NCBI GenBank assembly: GCA_028703175.1
Contig: JAQVNJ010000014.1
Location: 6,982 to 70,981 of the forward strand
Length of the DNA stretch: 64,000 bases
Reading direction: 5' to 3'
Source of the DNA: JAAYCB01 sp012744395
GTDB taxonomy: Bacteria; Planctomycetota; Planctomycetia; Pirellulales; Thermoguttaceae
Each line of letters opens with the position of its first letter. The first letter of the stretch is position 1. Shown piece after piece: positions 1-8,315 of the stretch. The translations under genes and the position numbers were made by a program. The notes below the pieces were generated by a model. The model saw nothing but the letters and a program-made list of their open reading frames with translations. It did no database searches and was not told the DNA's origin.

Positions 1-1491
1 CCGCTGCGTCACCGCCGGCGATCGATCGGCTTCGTCCGGCAGCATCAATCGCATACCCGGCGTCAGGTAGTTGATCTGGTCGCCAAGGACCCGGCGGTTC
101 AACTCGATCACTTCCGCTACGCGCGCCCGGCTTCCGAGTTCATAGCGGGCGATGTCGAACAGCGTGTCGCCCTCTTGTACCACGTAGACGCGCCCTCCCC
201 GAAGCGGCTCAGCGGCGGCGGCCAGGCTGCGGTTCTTGGCGGCGTCGCGGTGATCCGGTTTTGGGCAGAGGGCGGGGTATCTGGCCTCGAGTTGTTCAAC
301 CGGCGGCACTGCGATGACGTCGCCGATGCGGATGCTGTCCGCCTCGGGATACTTGTCGCGATTGTGCTGCGCCAGTGCGCGGAAATATGCGCCCGAGCCA
401 TACGCCTTCCTGGCGATCGTGTAGAAGTTGTCATTGGGACTGGCGGTATACTTGCCGTCGATAACCGTCACCACCGGTTGCTGCCAGGCGTGGGGCGCTG
501 GCCCCGCCCCGGCCTGATCCGGTTCCGCAAGGCCGGCATACTGAACCGGCGTCTGCGATGCCAACGGGGTGGCAGGGGCGGGCGGGGAGGACTCAACCGG
601 CCAGCGGGGCACGGCTCCTTGGGGAGCATCCGGGGCCTGGCGGGGATCCGCATCCGGGCTCCGCGCGTCGCTTGCGTTCGACAGGTTCTGGACTGGAGCA
701 ACCCCGTTGATCGGCGCCCCATACGGCGCCCCATCCGGCGGCGTCGCCGGCAAGGGGCCGGTTGGCGCTGCGTGGGCCGGCGGCGCGGAATCGGGATTCG
801 GCCATCCGCCGCCGGGCTGCTCCGGATCGCTCCCTTGAGCCGACGGATTGGCCGCCAGCGGAGGCGGTTCAACCGTCGCGGACGACGGGACAAGAGGCGA
901 AGCCATCGCCGACTCCGCCGCGGCGGCCTCAACGATGCCCGGCGGAGAATCGGCCAGTCCGCCTCCGCGCTCATCTGCACCGGCTGCCGGCGGATTCGTG
1001 TCCGGCTCACCGGCCTGTTCCGCGGCGCGGCTCTCGCTCGTCGCGCCGGCATTCCATCCGGCCGCCGCCGCCATCGCCGCCGCCGGCGAGGGCATGGGGG
1101 GGATCGACGGAATCGGCGGGGCCGCTTCCGCAACCTTCTCGGCCCCGGTCGCCACGGCATTCCACTGGGCGGGCAGCAGGGGACCGGCTCCCGGTTCCGC
1201 ATCGGGGCGAACGACTGCCGGAATGTGGTCGGCGGACAGACTGGCGAAGACATTGTCGCTGTCCCCCTCCTCCGCTCCGAGGCCGTCTTCCGCGACAGCG
1301 TCGGCGGCCTCGTCGCCGGGGAAGACCTGCGTCGCCACCACGTACCCCACGGCAACCAGCGTCAGGGCGAGCACGGCCAGGCCGATCTTGACCTCGCGCC
1401 CTCTGCCCGGCTGATTCGGCAACGCGGAATCGCCCGGCAGGGGAGCGGCAAACGGTTCAAGCTTCTCTTGCGGTTTCTTGTTCTTGGTCAT
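1..1491 (-). CDS. LysM-domain membrane-anchored protein (3' end outside window)
   Basis: The frame is open from an ATG at 1491 to base 1, giving at least 497 residues with no stop. Residues about 34-55 form one transmembrane segment after a short basic N-terminus, so the protein should be anchored in the inner membrane with the rest outside. Residues about 70-340 are a Pro/Ala-rich, low-complexity linker. Two LysM modules follow, at roughly 345-395 (around NFYTIARKAYGSGAYF) and 435-490 (around GDTLFDIARYELGSRARV). LysM modules bind peptidoglycan or other GlcNAc polymers. The gene lies 190 bp downstream of rsmH on the same strand, where other bacteria carry ftsL/ftsI, so a cell-wall role fits. 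That role is inferred from context only. The family assignment rests on the LysM motifs. Confidence 0.8.
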   Translation of the reverse strand, partial: MTKNKKPQEKLEPFAAPLPGDSALPNQPGRGREVKIGLAVLALTLVAVGYVVATQVFPGDEAADAVAEDGLGAEEGDSDNVFASLSADHIPAVVRPDAEPGAGPLLPAQWNAVATGAEKVAEAAPPIPSIPPMPSPAAAMAAAAGWNAGATSESRAAEQAGEPDTNPPAAGADERGGGLADSPPGIVEAAAAESAMASPLVPSSATVEPPPLAANPSAQGSDPEQPGGGWPNPDSAPPAHAAPTGPLPATPPDGAPYGAPINGVAPVQNLSNASDARSPDADPRQAPDAPQGAVPRWPVESSPPAPATPLASQTPVQYAGLAEPDQAGAGPAPHAWQQPVVTVIDGKYTASPNDNFYTIARKAYGSGAYFRALAQHNRDKYPEADSIRIGDVIAVPPVEQLEARYPALCPKPDHRDAAKNRSLAAAAEPLRGGRVYVVQEGDTLFDIARYELGSRARVAEVIELNRRVLGDQINYLTPGMRLMLPDEADRSPAVTQR

Positions 1492-1682
1492 CTCTCAGCC
1501 TCCTTGCCGAGTAGCGCGTCAAGCCGCAACCGAGTCATACTGTTCGCAGAGGTTACGGGTGAATGCCGAATAGCGCAGGAATGTCGAATGTCCAGGGGCG
1601 AATGGGGAATGCTGAAAACGGGCGGGCCATCGCTCTGCTGGCTGTCAGCGGTAACCTGTAGCCTGCCACCTCCGCCCGCTTC

Positions 1683-2567
1683 TCAGAGCCGCTCCGCGAC
1701 GCGAAGTTTCGCGCTGCGGCTGCGGGGATTCGCCGCGGCCTGCTGATCATCCGGGCAAACGGGTTTCTTTGTCAAGACGGCCAGCCGCGGATCGCCGCGA
1801 AACGCCTCCTTGACGCGCCGGTCTTCGAGCGAGTGAAAACTGATCACGGCCAACCGCGCGCCGCAGGCCAGGCAGTCGGGAATCCTGCGGAGCGCGATTT
1901 CCAGCGACTTGAGTTCATCGTTGACGGCAATCCGCAGGGCCTGGAACGTTCGCGTCGCCGGATCGATCCGCTCCTGCCGTCTCGACGCGGGAATCGCCCG
2001 GCGAACGATTTCGGCCAACTCGGCAGCCGTGCGAATCGGCTCTCTCTTACGGCGGTCGACGATCGCTCGGGCAATCCTCCGACTGTATCGTTCTTCCCCG
2101 TACGCAAAGATCAGATCGGCCAGGTGTTCCGCACTGAGCCGGTTGACAAGGCGCGCGGCCGGTTCGCCGCGCATCGGATCGAACCGCAAATCGAGCGGTC
2201 CTGCGGCCGAGAAGCTGAAACCGCGGCTCTCGTCGGCAAGTTGATCGCTCGACAGCCCCAAGTCCAGCACCACCCCCTCGACCGTCTCGATCTCCAAGTC
2301 CCTCAGCACCTCCGGCAAATCGCAGAAATTGGCCTGCACAACGGTCACGGGCAAGCCGCCCAACTCCGTCTTGGCGCGTTCGACCGGGCGGGGATCTCGA
2401 TCCAGGGCGATGACGCGCCCCGCGCCGCCGACCGCCCCGGCCAGTGCACGGGCGTGCCCTCCGCCACCGAGTGTGCCATCGACAACGACAGCCCCCTGGC
2501 GAGGCCTGAGCCAGTCGACGATTTCGTCCAGAAGGACGGCAACGTGGATCGAGGAGCCTTCCCCCAT
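1683..2567 (-). CDS. rsmH: 16S rRNA (cytosine(1402)-N(4))-methyltransferase RsmH
   Basis: RsmH (MraW) methylates N4 of C1402 in 16S rRNA using S-adenosylmethionine, tuning the ribosomal P site. The product is 294 residues, close to the usual 300-315. The N-terminus HVAVLLDEIVDWL and the SAM-binding DGTLGGGGHA segment are diagnostic, and ISFHSLEDRRVK near the C-terminus is the family signature. An upstream in-frame ATG at 2651 would add 28 residues with no counterpart in the family, so the ATG at 2567 is preferred, although its ribosome-binding site is weak. The gene follows mraZ as in classical dcw clusters, but it is separated from it by 419 bp and a terminator-like hairpin. Confidence 0.93.
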   Translation of the reverse strand: MGEGSSIHVAVLLDEIVDWLRPRQGAVVVDGTLGGGGHARALAGAVGGAGRVIALDRDPRPVERAKTELGGLPVTVVQANFCDLPEVLRDLEIETVEGVVLDLGLSSDQLADESRGFSFSAAGPLDLRFDPMRGEPAARLVNRLSAEHLADLIFAYGEERYSRRIARAIVDRRKREPIRTAAELAEIVRRAIPASRRQERIDPATRTFQALRIAVNDELKSLEIALRRIPDCLACGARLAVISFHSLEDRRVKEAFRGDPRLAVLTKKPVCPDDQQAAANPRSRSAKLRVAERL

Positions 2568-2643
2568 TGTATTCCCATCTCGGTTGCCCCGCCGAGTCTC
2601 GCTACTCCGTCGCCGCGCGGCAGCGCCGCCAACCGAAATCGGC

Positions 2644-2694
2644 AAAAACACTCGACCTCAGGCACGTCCGTGTGCCCGAGCGAGGTTGAGTGTT
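2644..2694 (-). terminator. Intrinsic terminator between mraZ and rsmH
   Basis: Bases 2647-2659 and 2682-2694 can form a 13-bp stem with a single mismatch. An inner 5-bp stem (2661-2665 with 2672-2676) sits inside it. Read on the minus strand, the hairpin ends in a run of five T (2648-2644). It lies about 290 bp after the mraZ stop and 77 bp before the rsmH start, so it should terminate or attenuate mraZ transcripts before rsmH. The remainder of the 2568-2986 gap shows no convincing gene. rsmH would then depend on read-through or on a promoter I could not identify in the last 77 bp. Confidence 0.6.
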
Positions 2695-2986
2695 CGCGGT
2701 TCCCTCGTCGGCGAAGGCGACGACTGGCTCCGCAAGTCGCGGCCGGGAGGATCCCGCCTCCCATACCTGTAGGGCCATCAAACCCCCAAGAGGTTCGGCC
2801 AGACGTCTGTCGGTGGCCGGTAACAGACGCCCGCGGACCCTACACACGGCGAATGGACGGACGGACAATCCTTCGCAATGATTCTCCTATACAGCTACTG
2901 GAGGCACGGATCGCCCACGGGGCGATTCCCGGCCCGCCGGGCAAAGAGCCAGACGCCGCAGCGCCCTTTTCTTCACCCAGCCCGGT

Positions 2987-3436
2987 TCACGGAAGGGATT
3001 GGTCAAAGGCCGCCTCGGCGATCTCGTCGAAGCGGCTCTGCTTGTCTTCCAGGTACTCCAGCCAACGCGCGGCCGCCCAGAGTTCCAAGTGGTCCTGAAC
3101 ACCGAGCAAGACAACCTCCTTCTCCAGACACGCCAATTGCGCCAAATCTCCGGGTACGCGGATTCTCCCCTGCCCATCCAGCTCAACTCGCTGCGCGCGA
3201 GCGTAAAACAGCCGTGTGAATGCTCGCACCTGCTGCTGCGTTGGCGAGACCTTCGCCAACCGCTCCGCCAATTGGGCGAAAGACTCCTCCGTATAAATGG
3301 CTAGAGATTGATCCGTTGCTGGGGCGATATACAGGTTTCCACCTTGCGCGCATCCGAGTCCCTCGCGGAGCCGCTTGGGAATCGCAACTCGCAGTTTCTC
3401 ATCAATCGCGCGGGGAAACGTGCCTGTCAGAAGCAT
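2987..3436 (-). CDS. mraZ: Transcriptional regulator MraZ
   Basis: MraZ is an AbrB-like double-fold DNA-binding protein that represses its own dcw operon. The product has 149 residues, the family norm. It shows the duplicated MraZ repeat: the first half starts TGTFPRAIDEKLRVAIPKRL and the second is centred on VELDGQGRIRVPGDLA. It is the first gene of the minus-strand group that continues to rsmH. Its promoter region holds three correctly spaced MraZ boxes, so autoregulation is well supported. ATG at 3436 is the only sensible start. The retention of mraZ in an organism whose window shows no fts genes is typical of planctomycetes. Confidence 0.95.
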   Translation of the reverse strand: MLLTGTFPRAIDEKLRVAIPKRLREGLGCAQGGNLYIAPATDQSLAIYTEESFAQLAERLAKVSPTQQQVRAFTRLFYARAQRVELDGQGRIRVPGDLAQLACLEKEVVLLGVQDHLELWAAARWLEYLEDKQSRFDEIAEAAFDQSLP

Positions 3437-3503
3437 CTTGTGCGCATTTTCAACGCGATCTCTGCCTCACGAACCTCTCTGGGAGCCGTTCGTTACCACT
3501 ACT

Positions 3504-3528
3504 CCCCACTGGGCCCCACAAAAACCCA
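3504..3528 (-). promoter_or_regulatory. MraZ operator: three TGGGN boxes
   Basis: On the minus strand three TGGGN pentamers lie at 3528-3524 (TGGGT), 3518-3514 (TGGGG) and 3508-3504 (TGGGG). Each pair is separated by exactly 5 bp, giving a strict 10-bp period. This is the arrangement known for MraZ binding sites in Escherichia coli and Mycoplasma. The first box directly abuts the -10 hexamer of the mraZ promoter, so bound MraZ would cover the transcription start. The site is about 70-90 bp upstream of the mraZ ATG. Confidence 0.85.
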
Positions 3529-3556
3529 AGGATACTCGTTTCTCTTGATACGTCAA
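3529..3556 (-). promoter_or_regulatory. Sigma-70-type promoter of mraZ
   Basis: On the minus strand TTGACG (3556-3551) and TATCCT (3534-3529) are separated by 16 bp. Transcription would start near 3522, leaving a leader of about 85 nt before mraZ. The MraZ boxes begin at the base after the -10 element, which strengthens the call. Confidence 0.7.
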
Positions 3557-3681
3557 CGGGGCTTTTCTGCATTCCGTCACGGCCCGTTCGCCACCGCAGG
3601 CCGCAGGTCGTGGCGCCGGACCGACTTCCGTCGCGGGAGCTGGCGGAAAAATTCTTTTTCCACGAATTCTCCCGACGCGGG

Positions 3682-4800
3682 TCACCCCCCAGCAAGCGAC
3701 TCCCAAAGCCGTTGATAGGCGGCGATCATCGCCCCCAGCGAGAACTCGGAGGCGGCCCGCTGGCGGTTCTCCAGCCCAAGCTCCGCTCCGCTGCGACGGT
3801 CCTCGATCAACGTAACCAGTCTGTTTACAAAGGTCGGGGTGTCTCCATAGGCAACCGTTTGCGCCGCCGCCGGCCCGAGCAGTTCCCTTGTCCCCTCCAC
3901 ATCGGTCGCCAGGACGGGCAGCCCGAGGGCCATCGCCTGGAGCACGACGTTCGGCATCCCCTCCCAGCGGGAGGGCAGGACGAGAAGATCGCTCGCGGCG
4001 AGGATCTCGGCTACGTTGGGACGCCAGCCGGCGAACCGGACGCGACCGCCAATTCCCAGCCGGACCGCTTGCCTCTCCAGCGCGGCCCGCTGGCGGCCGT
4101 GGCCCACCAGCAGGAGATCGTGGCTGGCCAGCCTGGGGAGCCACTCTACCGCGGTGTCCAAGAGCCAAGACAGCCCTTTTTGCGGATCGAGACGCCCGAC
4201 AAACGTCACGGCCCGCCTCCCAGCCGCGATCCCGTATTCCGCCAGGCTGGCCGCCTTGACCGCGCGGAGCCGGTCCACGTCGATCCCATTGGGAATCACC
4301 ACCAGACGATTGTTGTCGATTCCGGTATTCCGCGCGGTGAAATCCGCAACCGCGCGACTGACGCAGACGTGCCGGTCCACGAGGTTTCTCGTCCACCGCT
4401 CCACCCAGAGGTGCCAGCGGGCGCGATGCTCCGCCACGCGGACGCCAGAGACGACACAAGGCACACCGGCACGCCGAGCCGCCAGACGGCCGACGATATT
4501 GGCGTGAAACAGGAAGGTTTGGATAACCTGCGGATTTTGCCGGCGCAGCCGCTCCGACAGGTCGCGGATCACGCGCGGGAGACTCCACAGGTGCCGCGCC
4601 CCGAGGTAGTGAACCGCGATGCCGGCCCGCTCGACCGGCGCGCCGCACGAAGCTTCGTCGTTTTGTGGGCGGGGTGCCAGACAGTAGACGACCGGCGAAA
4701 ATCGCCGGCGATCCACGCCGATGACGAGCTCTTCGAGGCATCGCTCCGCTCCGCCCACGTCAAGATCGGTGATGCACAGGGCTAATCGAATCGGCGGCAT
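3682..4800 (-). CDS. Glycosyltransferase family 4 (GT-B fold)
   Basis: The product has 372 residues. The N-terminal half opens with RLALCITDLDVGGAERCLEE, the typical GT4 acceptor-domain start with a GG loop. The C-terminal half has FVGRLDPQKGLSWLLD and the donor-binding region LPSRWEGMPNVVLQAMALG, ending with the conserved VEGTRELL segment. Such enzymes transfer a sugar from a nucleotide donor to a lipid or polysaccharide acceptor; the substrates cannot be read from sequence. The ATG at 4800 has an AGAGGA ribosome-binding site 6 nt upstream, while the in-frame TTG at 4806 sits inside that spacing, so 4800 was chosen. The gene is divergent from queA. It lies upstream of mraZ on the same strand but is separated from it by the mraZ promoter. 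Confidence 0.85.
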   Translation of the reverse strand: MPPIRLALCITDLDVGGAERCLEELVIGVDRRRFSPVVYCLAPRPQNDEASCGAPVERAGIAVHYLGARHLWSLPRVIRDLSERLRRQNPQVIQTFLFHANIVGRLAARRAGVPCVVSGVRVAEHRARWHLWVERWTRNLVDRHVCVSRAVADFTARNTGIDNNRLVVIPNGIDVDRLRAVKAASLAEYGIAAGRRAVTFVGRLDPQKGLSWLLDTAVEWLPRLASHDLLLVGHGRQRAALERQAVRLGIGGRVRFAGWRPNVAEILAASDLLVLPSRWEGMPNVVLQAMALGLPVLATDVEGTRELLGPAAAQTVAYGDTPTFVNRLVTLIEDRRSGAELGLENRQRAASEFSLGAMIAAYQRLWESLAGG

Positions 4801-5038
4801 GAACAATCCTCTTGGGACGACGGTTGTGCGGCGGGGGCGGATTGGGCACCTGCCGCCCGCACGTCCGGAAGCTTATACTCTCGGAGAGAACGGTGGCAAA
4901 GCTCACGTTAACCGGTTCCCCCGGCCGGGTCGATTGGTTTTGCGGCCGTTAGACGGTCTGCGGCCGGTGTGGTCGGGCAGAAAATTCGGGATTTCCGCCC
5001 GCCGGTACAGGCCATCGTCCAGCGCTGAAGCCCCATCG

Positions 5039-6085
5039 ATGGACAACATCGAACAGTATACTTACGAACTGCCAAAAGAATTGATCGCCCAACAGCCGCT
5101 GCGGGTCCGCAGCGACGCGCGGTTGATGGTTGTCGACCGTCGGCACAACTCCTTATCTCACAAGCATGTTCGCGACCTGCCGGAGATTCTCGAAGCGGGC
5201 GACTGCCTGGTTCTGAACAACACGCGCGTTGTTCCGGCCCGGCTGGTCGGCTTCCGAACACGCACCGGTGGCCGCTGGGAAGGCCTGTTTCTGGAGGCCG
5301 CCGAGGGGGGGATTTGGCGGATTCTCGGTAAGACACGCGGAAAGCTGACTGCCGGCGAAACGCTTACCCTGACCGGACCGGAGGGCACGCAAAGCCTCGA
5401 GCTTCGGTTGGGCGTTCAACAGCCCGATGGCATTTGGCTCGCCCGTCCACAATCCGCCGAGCCGACCGTGACGCTCCTCGGTCGCGTGGGCCGCGTGCCC
5501 CTTCCGCCTTACATCCGCAAGGGGCAGATGGTTGATTCCGATCGTGAGAACTACCAGACCGTCTATGCCAGGGTGCCGGGCGCGGTGGCCGCTCCGACGG
5601 CCGGCCTCCACTTCACCGATCCCCTGTTGCAGAGACTCGCCGCCCGGCAGGTCTCCGTCTGCCACCTGACCCTCCACGTGGGCCTGGGCACCTTTCGGCC
5701 AATTGAAACCGCTCGGCTGGACCAGCACGTGATGCACAGCGAGTGGGGTGTGATCGATGCTCCCACCGTCGCCAGGCTGGTCGAATGCCGTCGCAGCGGC
5801 GGCCGGATCGTTGCCGTGGGGACCACGTCGGTGCGGCTGCTGGAGTCGGCGTCGGCCAACGGCGAGTTGCGCCCGTTTACCGGCCACACCGACCTGTTCA
5901 TCCGCCCGCCCTACCGGTTCAAGACCGTCGACGCGATGATTACCAATTTCCATTTGCCCCGGACAACCCTGCTCGTGCTGGCGCGGACCTTCGGCGGCGA
6001 CGACCTGATCAATCGGGCCTATCAGGAGGCCATCCGGCACGAATACCGATTTTACAGTTATGGCGACGCGATGCTGATCGTCTGA
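5039..6085 (+). CDS. queA: tRNA preQ1(34) S-adenosylmethionine ribosyltransferase-isomerase QueA
   Basis: QueA transfers and isomerises the ribosyl moiety of SAM onto preQ1 at the wobble position of tRNA(Asp/Asn/His/Tyr), giving epoxyqueuosine. The product is 348 residues (E. coli 356). Diagnostic segments are YELPKELIAQQP at the start, DCLVLNNTRVVPARL, VPLPPYIRK, AAPTAGLHFT, LHVGLGTFRP and the C-terminal MITNFHLPRTTLLVL. A longer reading frame exists upstream, but the conserved N-terminus begins at the ATG at 5039. Partner queuosine genes are not in the window. Confidence 0.96.
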   Translation: MDNIEQYTYELPKELIAQQPLRVRSDARLMVVDRRHNSLSHKHVRDLPEILEAGDCLVLNNTRVVPARLVGFRTRTGGRWEGLFLEAAEGGIWRILGKTRGKLTAGETLTLTGPEGTQSLELRLGVQQPDGIWLARPQSAEPTVTLLGRVGRVPLPPYIRKGQMVDSDRENYQTVYARVPGAVAAPTAGLHFTDPLLQRLAARQVSVCHLTLHVGLGTFRPIETARLDQHVMHSEWGVIDAPTVARLVECRRSGGRIVAVGTTSVRLLESASANGELRPFTGHTDLFIRPPYRFKTVDAMITNFHLPRTTLLVLARTFGGDDLINRAYQEAIRHEYRFYSYGDAMLIV

Positions 6086-6227
6086 TCGGGCGGGAGGTTT
6101 TGCCGTCGATTCGCAGCTGCGTATACTTCTGTTTGGAGGGCGACAGGCCGCCCGCAGACCGCGCGTCTGAGGCCGCGGAGACCGGCGACCTGGAGCCTTT
6201 GCCCTTTCGCCGCAAGGAGTCGTGCCC

Positions 6228-6860
6228 GTGTCCGCCCCAGCCGACGAACGCGTCCTGGTCGTTCCCACCGAGTTGTTCCGCCGGATCGGCCATTTTCAGG
6301 GGTTCTGCGGCGATGTCGGCCGGTATCTGCCCGAGCTTCTCAGCCCGGAGAACACGATCTACCGGTCGCGCCGCGAGGTGGAGAACGATCCTGACTACAA
6401 ACAGTTGATCCCCTACGTCATTTTCTGCCACCGCGACCAAGGCGGTGTCCGCCGCGTGTTTCAGTACACCCGCGGGTCGGGGATGGGCGAGGACCGGTTG
6501 CACCGCAAGCAGAGCGTCGGCATCGGCGGGCACATTTCGGCGATCGATGGCCGGGGGCAAGGTTGCCCGTACACCGAGGGGATGCGGCGCGAATTGGATG
6601 AGGAGGTCCAGATCGATACGCCCTACCGGAATCGCCAGGCGGGACTGATCAATGATGACGAGACGGAAGTCGGCCGAGTCCACTTGGGAGTCGTCCATTT
6701 GTTCGACGTGGATGATCCGCGGGTCCACCCGCGGGAAGAAGACATCATCGAGTGTGGGTTTCGCCCTGTCGAAGAGATTCTCGCTTCGCTGGCTGGTTTT
6801 GAGACCTGGTCACAGATTTCGATCCGCGCGTTGTTCGGTGGAATGGCGGGGCTCTGTTGA
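6228..6860 (+). CDS. Nudix-fold hydrolase-like protein
   Basis: The product is about 210 residues. A Nudix-box-like helix is visible (EGMRRELDEEV, residues about 120-130) preceded by GIGGHIS, which matches the metal-binding helix of pyrophosphohydrolases, although the spacing from the glycine loop is longer than the textbook box. The N-terminal part with RIGHFQGFCGDV is shared with planctomycete proteins often labelled phosphoesterase. The substrate is unknown. Two GTG starts compete: 6222 lies only 2 nt from AAGGAG, whereas 6228 lies 8 nt away, so 6228 was chosen. The gene sits between queA and the cysteine desulfurase, all on the plus strand. Confidence 0.7.
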   Translation: MSAPADERVLVVPTELFRRIGHFQGFCGDVGRYLPELLSPENTIYRSRREVENDPDYKQLIPYVIFCHRDQGGVRRVFQYTRGSGMGEDRLHRKQSVGIGGHISAIDGRGQGCPYTEGMRRELDEEVQIDTPYRNRQAGLINDDETEVGRVHLGVVHLFDVDDPRVHPREEDIIECGFRPVEEILASLAGFETWSQISIRALFGGMAGLC

Positions 6861-6908
6861 GCAGTCGCCGGCGCTGCCACCGCGCCGATCCCCGGGGCCT
6901 CGATTCTC

Positions 6909-8123
6909 ATGAATCCCGACCGACCGATCTACATGGACCACCATGCGACGACACCGGTTGATCCCCGGGTGTTGCAGGCGATGCTGCCGTTTTTCAGCGA
7001 GGAATTCGGCAATGCGGCAAGCACCACCCACGGCCTCGGCCGGATGGCTTCCGAGGCGGTCAACGGCGCGCGGGAGACGATCGCCGCAATCCTCGGCGCC
7101 CGCCCGCGGGAGATCGTCTTCACAAGCGGCGCCACGGAAAGCAACAACCTGGCGATTCGCGGCGTCGTCGATCGGCGGCAGAACGCTGGCCGGCACATCA
7201 TCAGCGTGACGACCGAGCATCCGGCGGTCCTCCATCCCCTCAAGCGCCTGGCCGACCGGGGGTACGACGTCAGCTTGCTCCCCGTGGCGCCTGCGGGCGA
7301 CGCAGAGGCCGGACTTGTCCGCGTCGAGCAGGTGGCCGATGCGCTCCGCGACGACACGGTCCTTGTCACGGTGATGCTGGCCAACAACGAGATCGGCGCG
7401 ATCCAACCGGTCGAACCGATCGCCCGGCTCTGCAAACAGCGCGGGATCCTCATCCACACCGACGCCACCCAGGCCGTTGGCCGAATGCCCGTCGATCTTC
7501 GCCAGCTCGAAGTCGACCTGATGAGTTTCAGCGCCCACAAGATGTATGGCCCCAAGGGGATTGGCGGACTATACGTCCGCCGCCGCAACCCGGTCGTGAA
7601 GCTTGAGCCCCTCCTGCTGGGTGGCGGGCACGAGGGAGGACTCCGCAGCGGAACGCTCAACGTGCCGGGGATCGTCGGCATGGCGACGGCCCTGGAGATT
7701 TGTGCGGGCGAAATGCAGGGCGAAATGGCCCGGCTGGCTGGCCTCCGCGGCCGGCTTTTCGACCGCCTGGCCGCCGCATTGGACGAAATCCGTCTCAACG
7801 GCCCCGCCCTCGACCGCCCCGCTATCCGCCTGCCCGGCAACCTGAACGTCTCGTTTGGCGGCGTCGATGGCGAGACGTTGCTCTTGAACGTACCGCGTCT
7901 GGCAGCCAGCAGCGGCAGCGCTTGCACCTCGGCTCACCCCCAACCGAGCCACGTCCTGCGGGCCTTGGGACTCAGTCACGAGGCGGTTCGTGGCAGCATC
8001 CGTTTCGGCCTGGGGCGCGGCAACACGGAGGCGGAAGTCAACGCCGTGTCCGCAGCGATCATCGACTCCGTCCGGCGGCTTCGCCGATCGAGCAGCCGCC
8101 CCGCTGTCCAGTCCGGCGCGTGA
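6909..8123 (+). CDS. iscS: Cysteine desulfurase (IscS/NifS group)
   Basis: This PLP enzyme removes sulfur from cysteine as a persulfide for Fe-S cluster and thionucleoside synthesis. The product is 404 residues, typical of group I. It begins IYMDHHATTPVDP. The PLP-binding lysine is K211 in SFSAHKMYGPKG, and the persulfide cysteine is C339 in SSGSACTSAHPQPSHV, on the long mobile loop. TSGATESNN and TDATQAVG are further family signatures. No iscU or iscR lies next to it, but an A-type Fe-S carrier and a 2Fe-2S protein are encoded within 2 kb downstream, so supply of those proteins is plausible. Confidence 0.95.
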   Translation: MNPDRPIYMDHHATTPVDPRVLQAMLPFFSEEFGNAASTTHGLGRMASEAVNGARETIAAILGARPREIVFTSGATESNNLAIRGVVDRRQNAGRHIISVTTEHPAVLHPLKRLADRGYDVSLLPVAPAGDAEAGLVRVEQVADALRDDTVLVTVMLANNEIGAIQPVEPIARLCKQRGILIHTDATQAVGRMPVDLRQLEVDLMSFSAHKMYGPKGIGGLYVRRRNPVVKLEPLLLGGGHEGGLRSGTLNVPGIVGMATALEICAGEMQGEMARLAGLRGRLFDRLAAALDEIRLNGPALDRPAIRLPGNLNVSFGGVDGETLLLNVPRLAASSGSACTSAHPQPSHVLRALGLSHEAVRGSIRFGLGRGNTEAEVNAVSAAIIDSVRRLRRSSSRPAVQSGA

Positions 8124-8315
8124 TCCGGTCTCCCCGGAATCGGTAGAAAACCTCAAGATTCTTGTGGAATTGCCGACAACACCTGTATGCCGCAATTGCC
8201 GGCGCCGCTTGCCAAGGAACGATCCTTCCCGCGCCGGGACCCGCCCCGAGGGGGATGCTTGCGCGCATGACTACACGGAATTTGACTGACAGTCCCCGGC
8301 TCTTGCGGAGTCTTC

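Noticed and set aside
1550..1682. Terminator after rsmH
   Set aside because: No stem with a T-run was found; the stretch has only repeated GAATG-like words.
175..1746. Long plus-strand open frame opposite the LysM gene
   Set aside because: Arg/Gly-rich low-complexity product without family features; it is the GC-rich complement of the LysM protein's linker.
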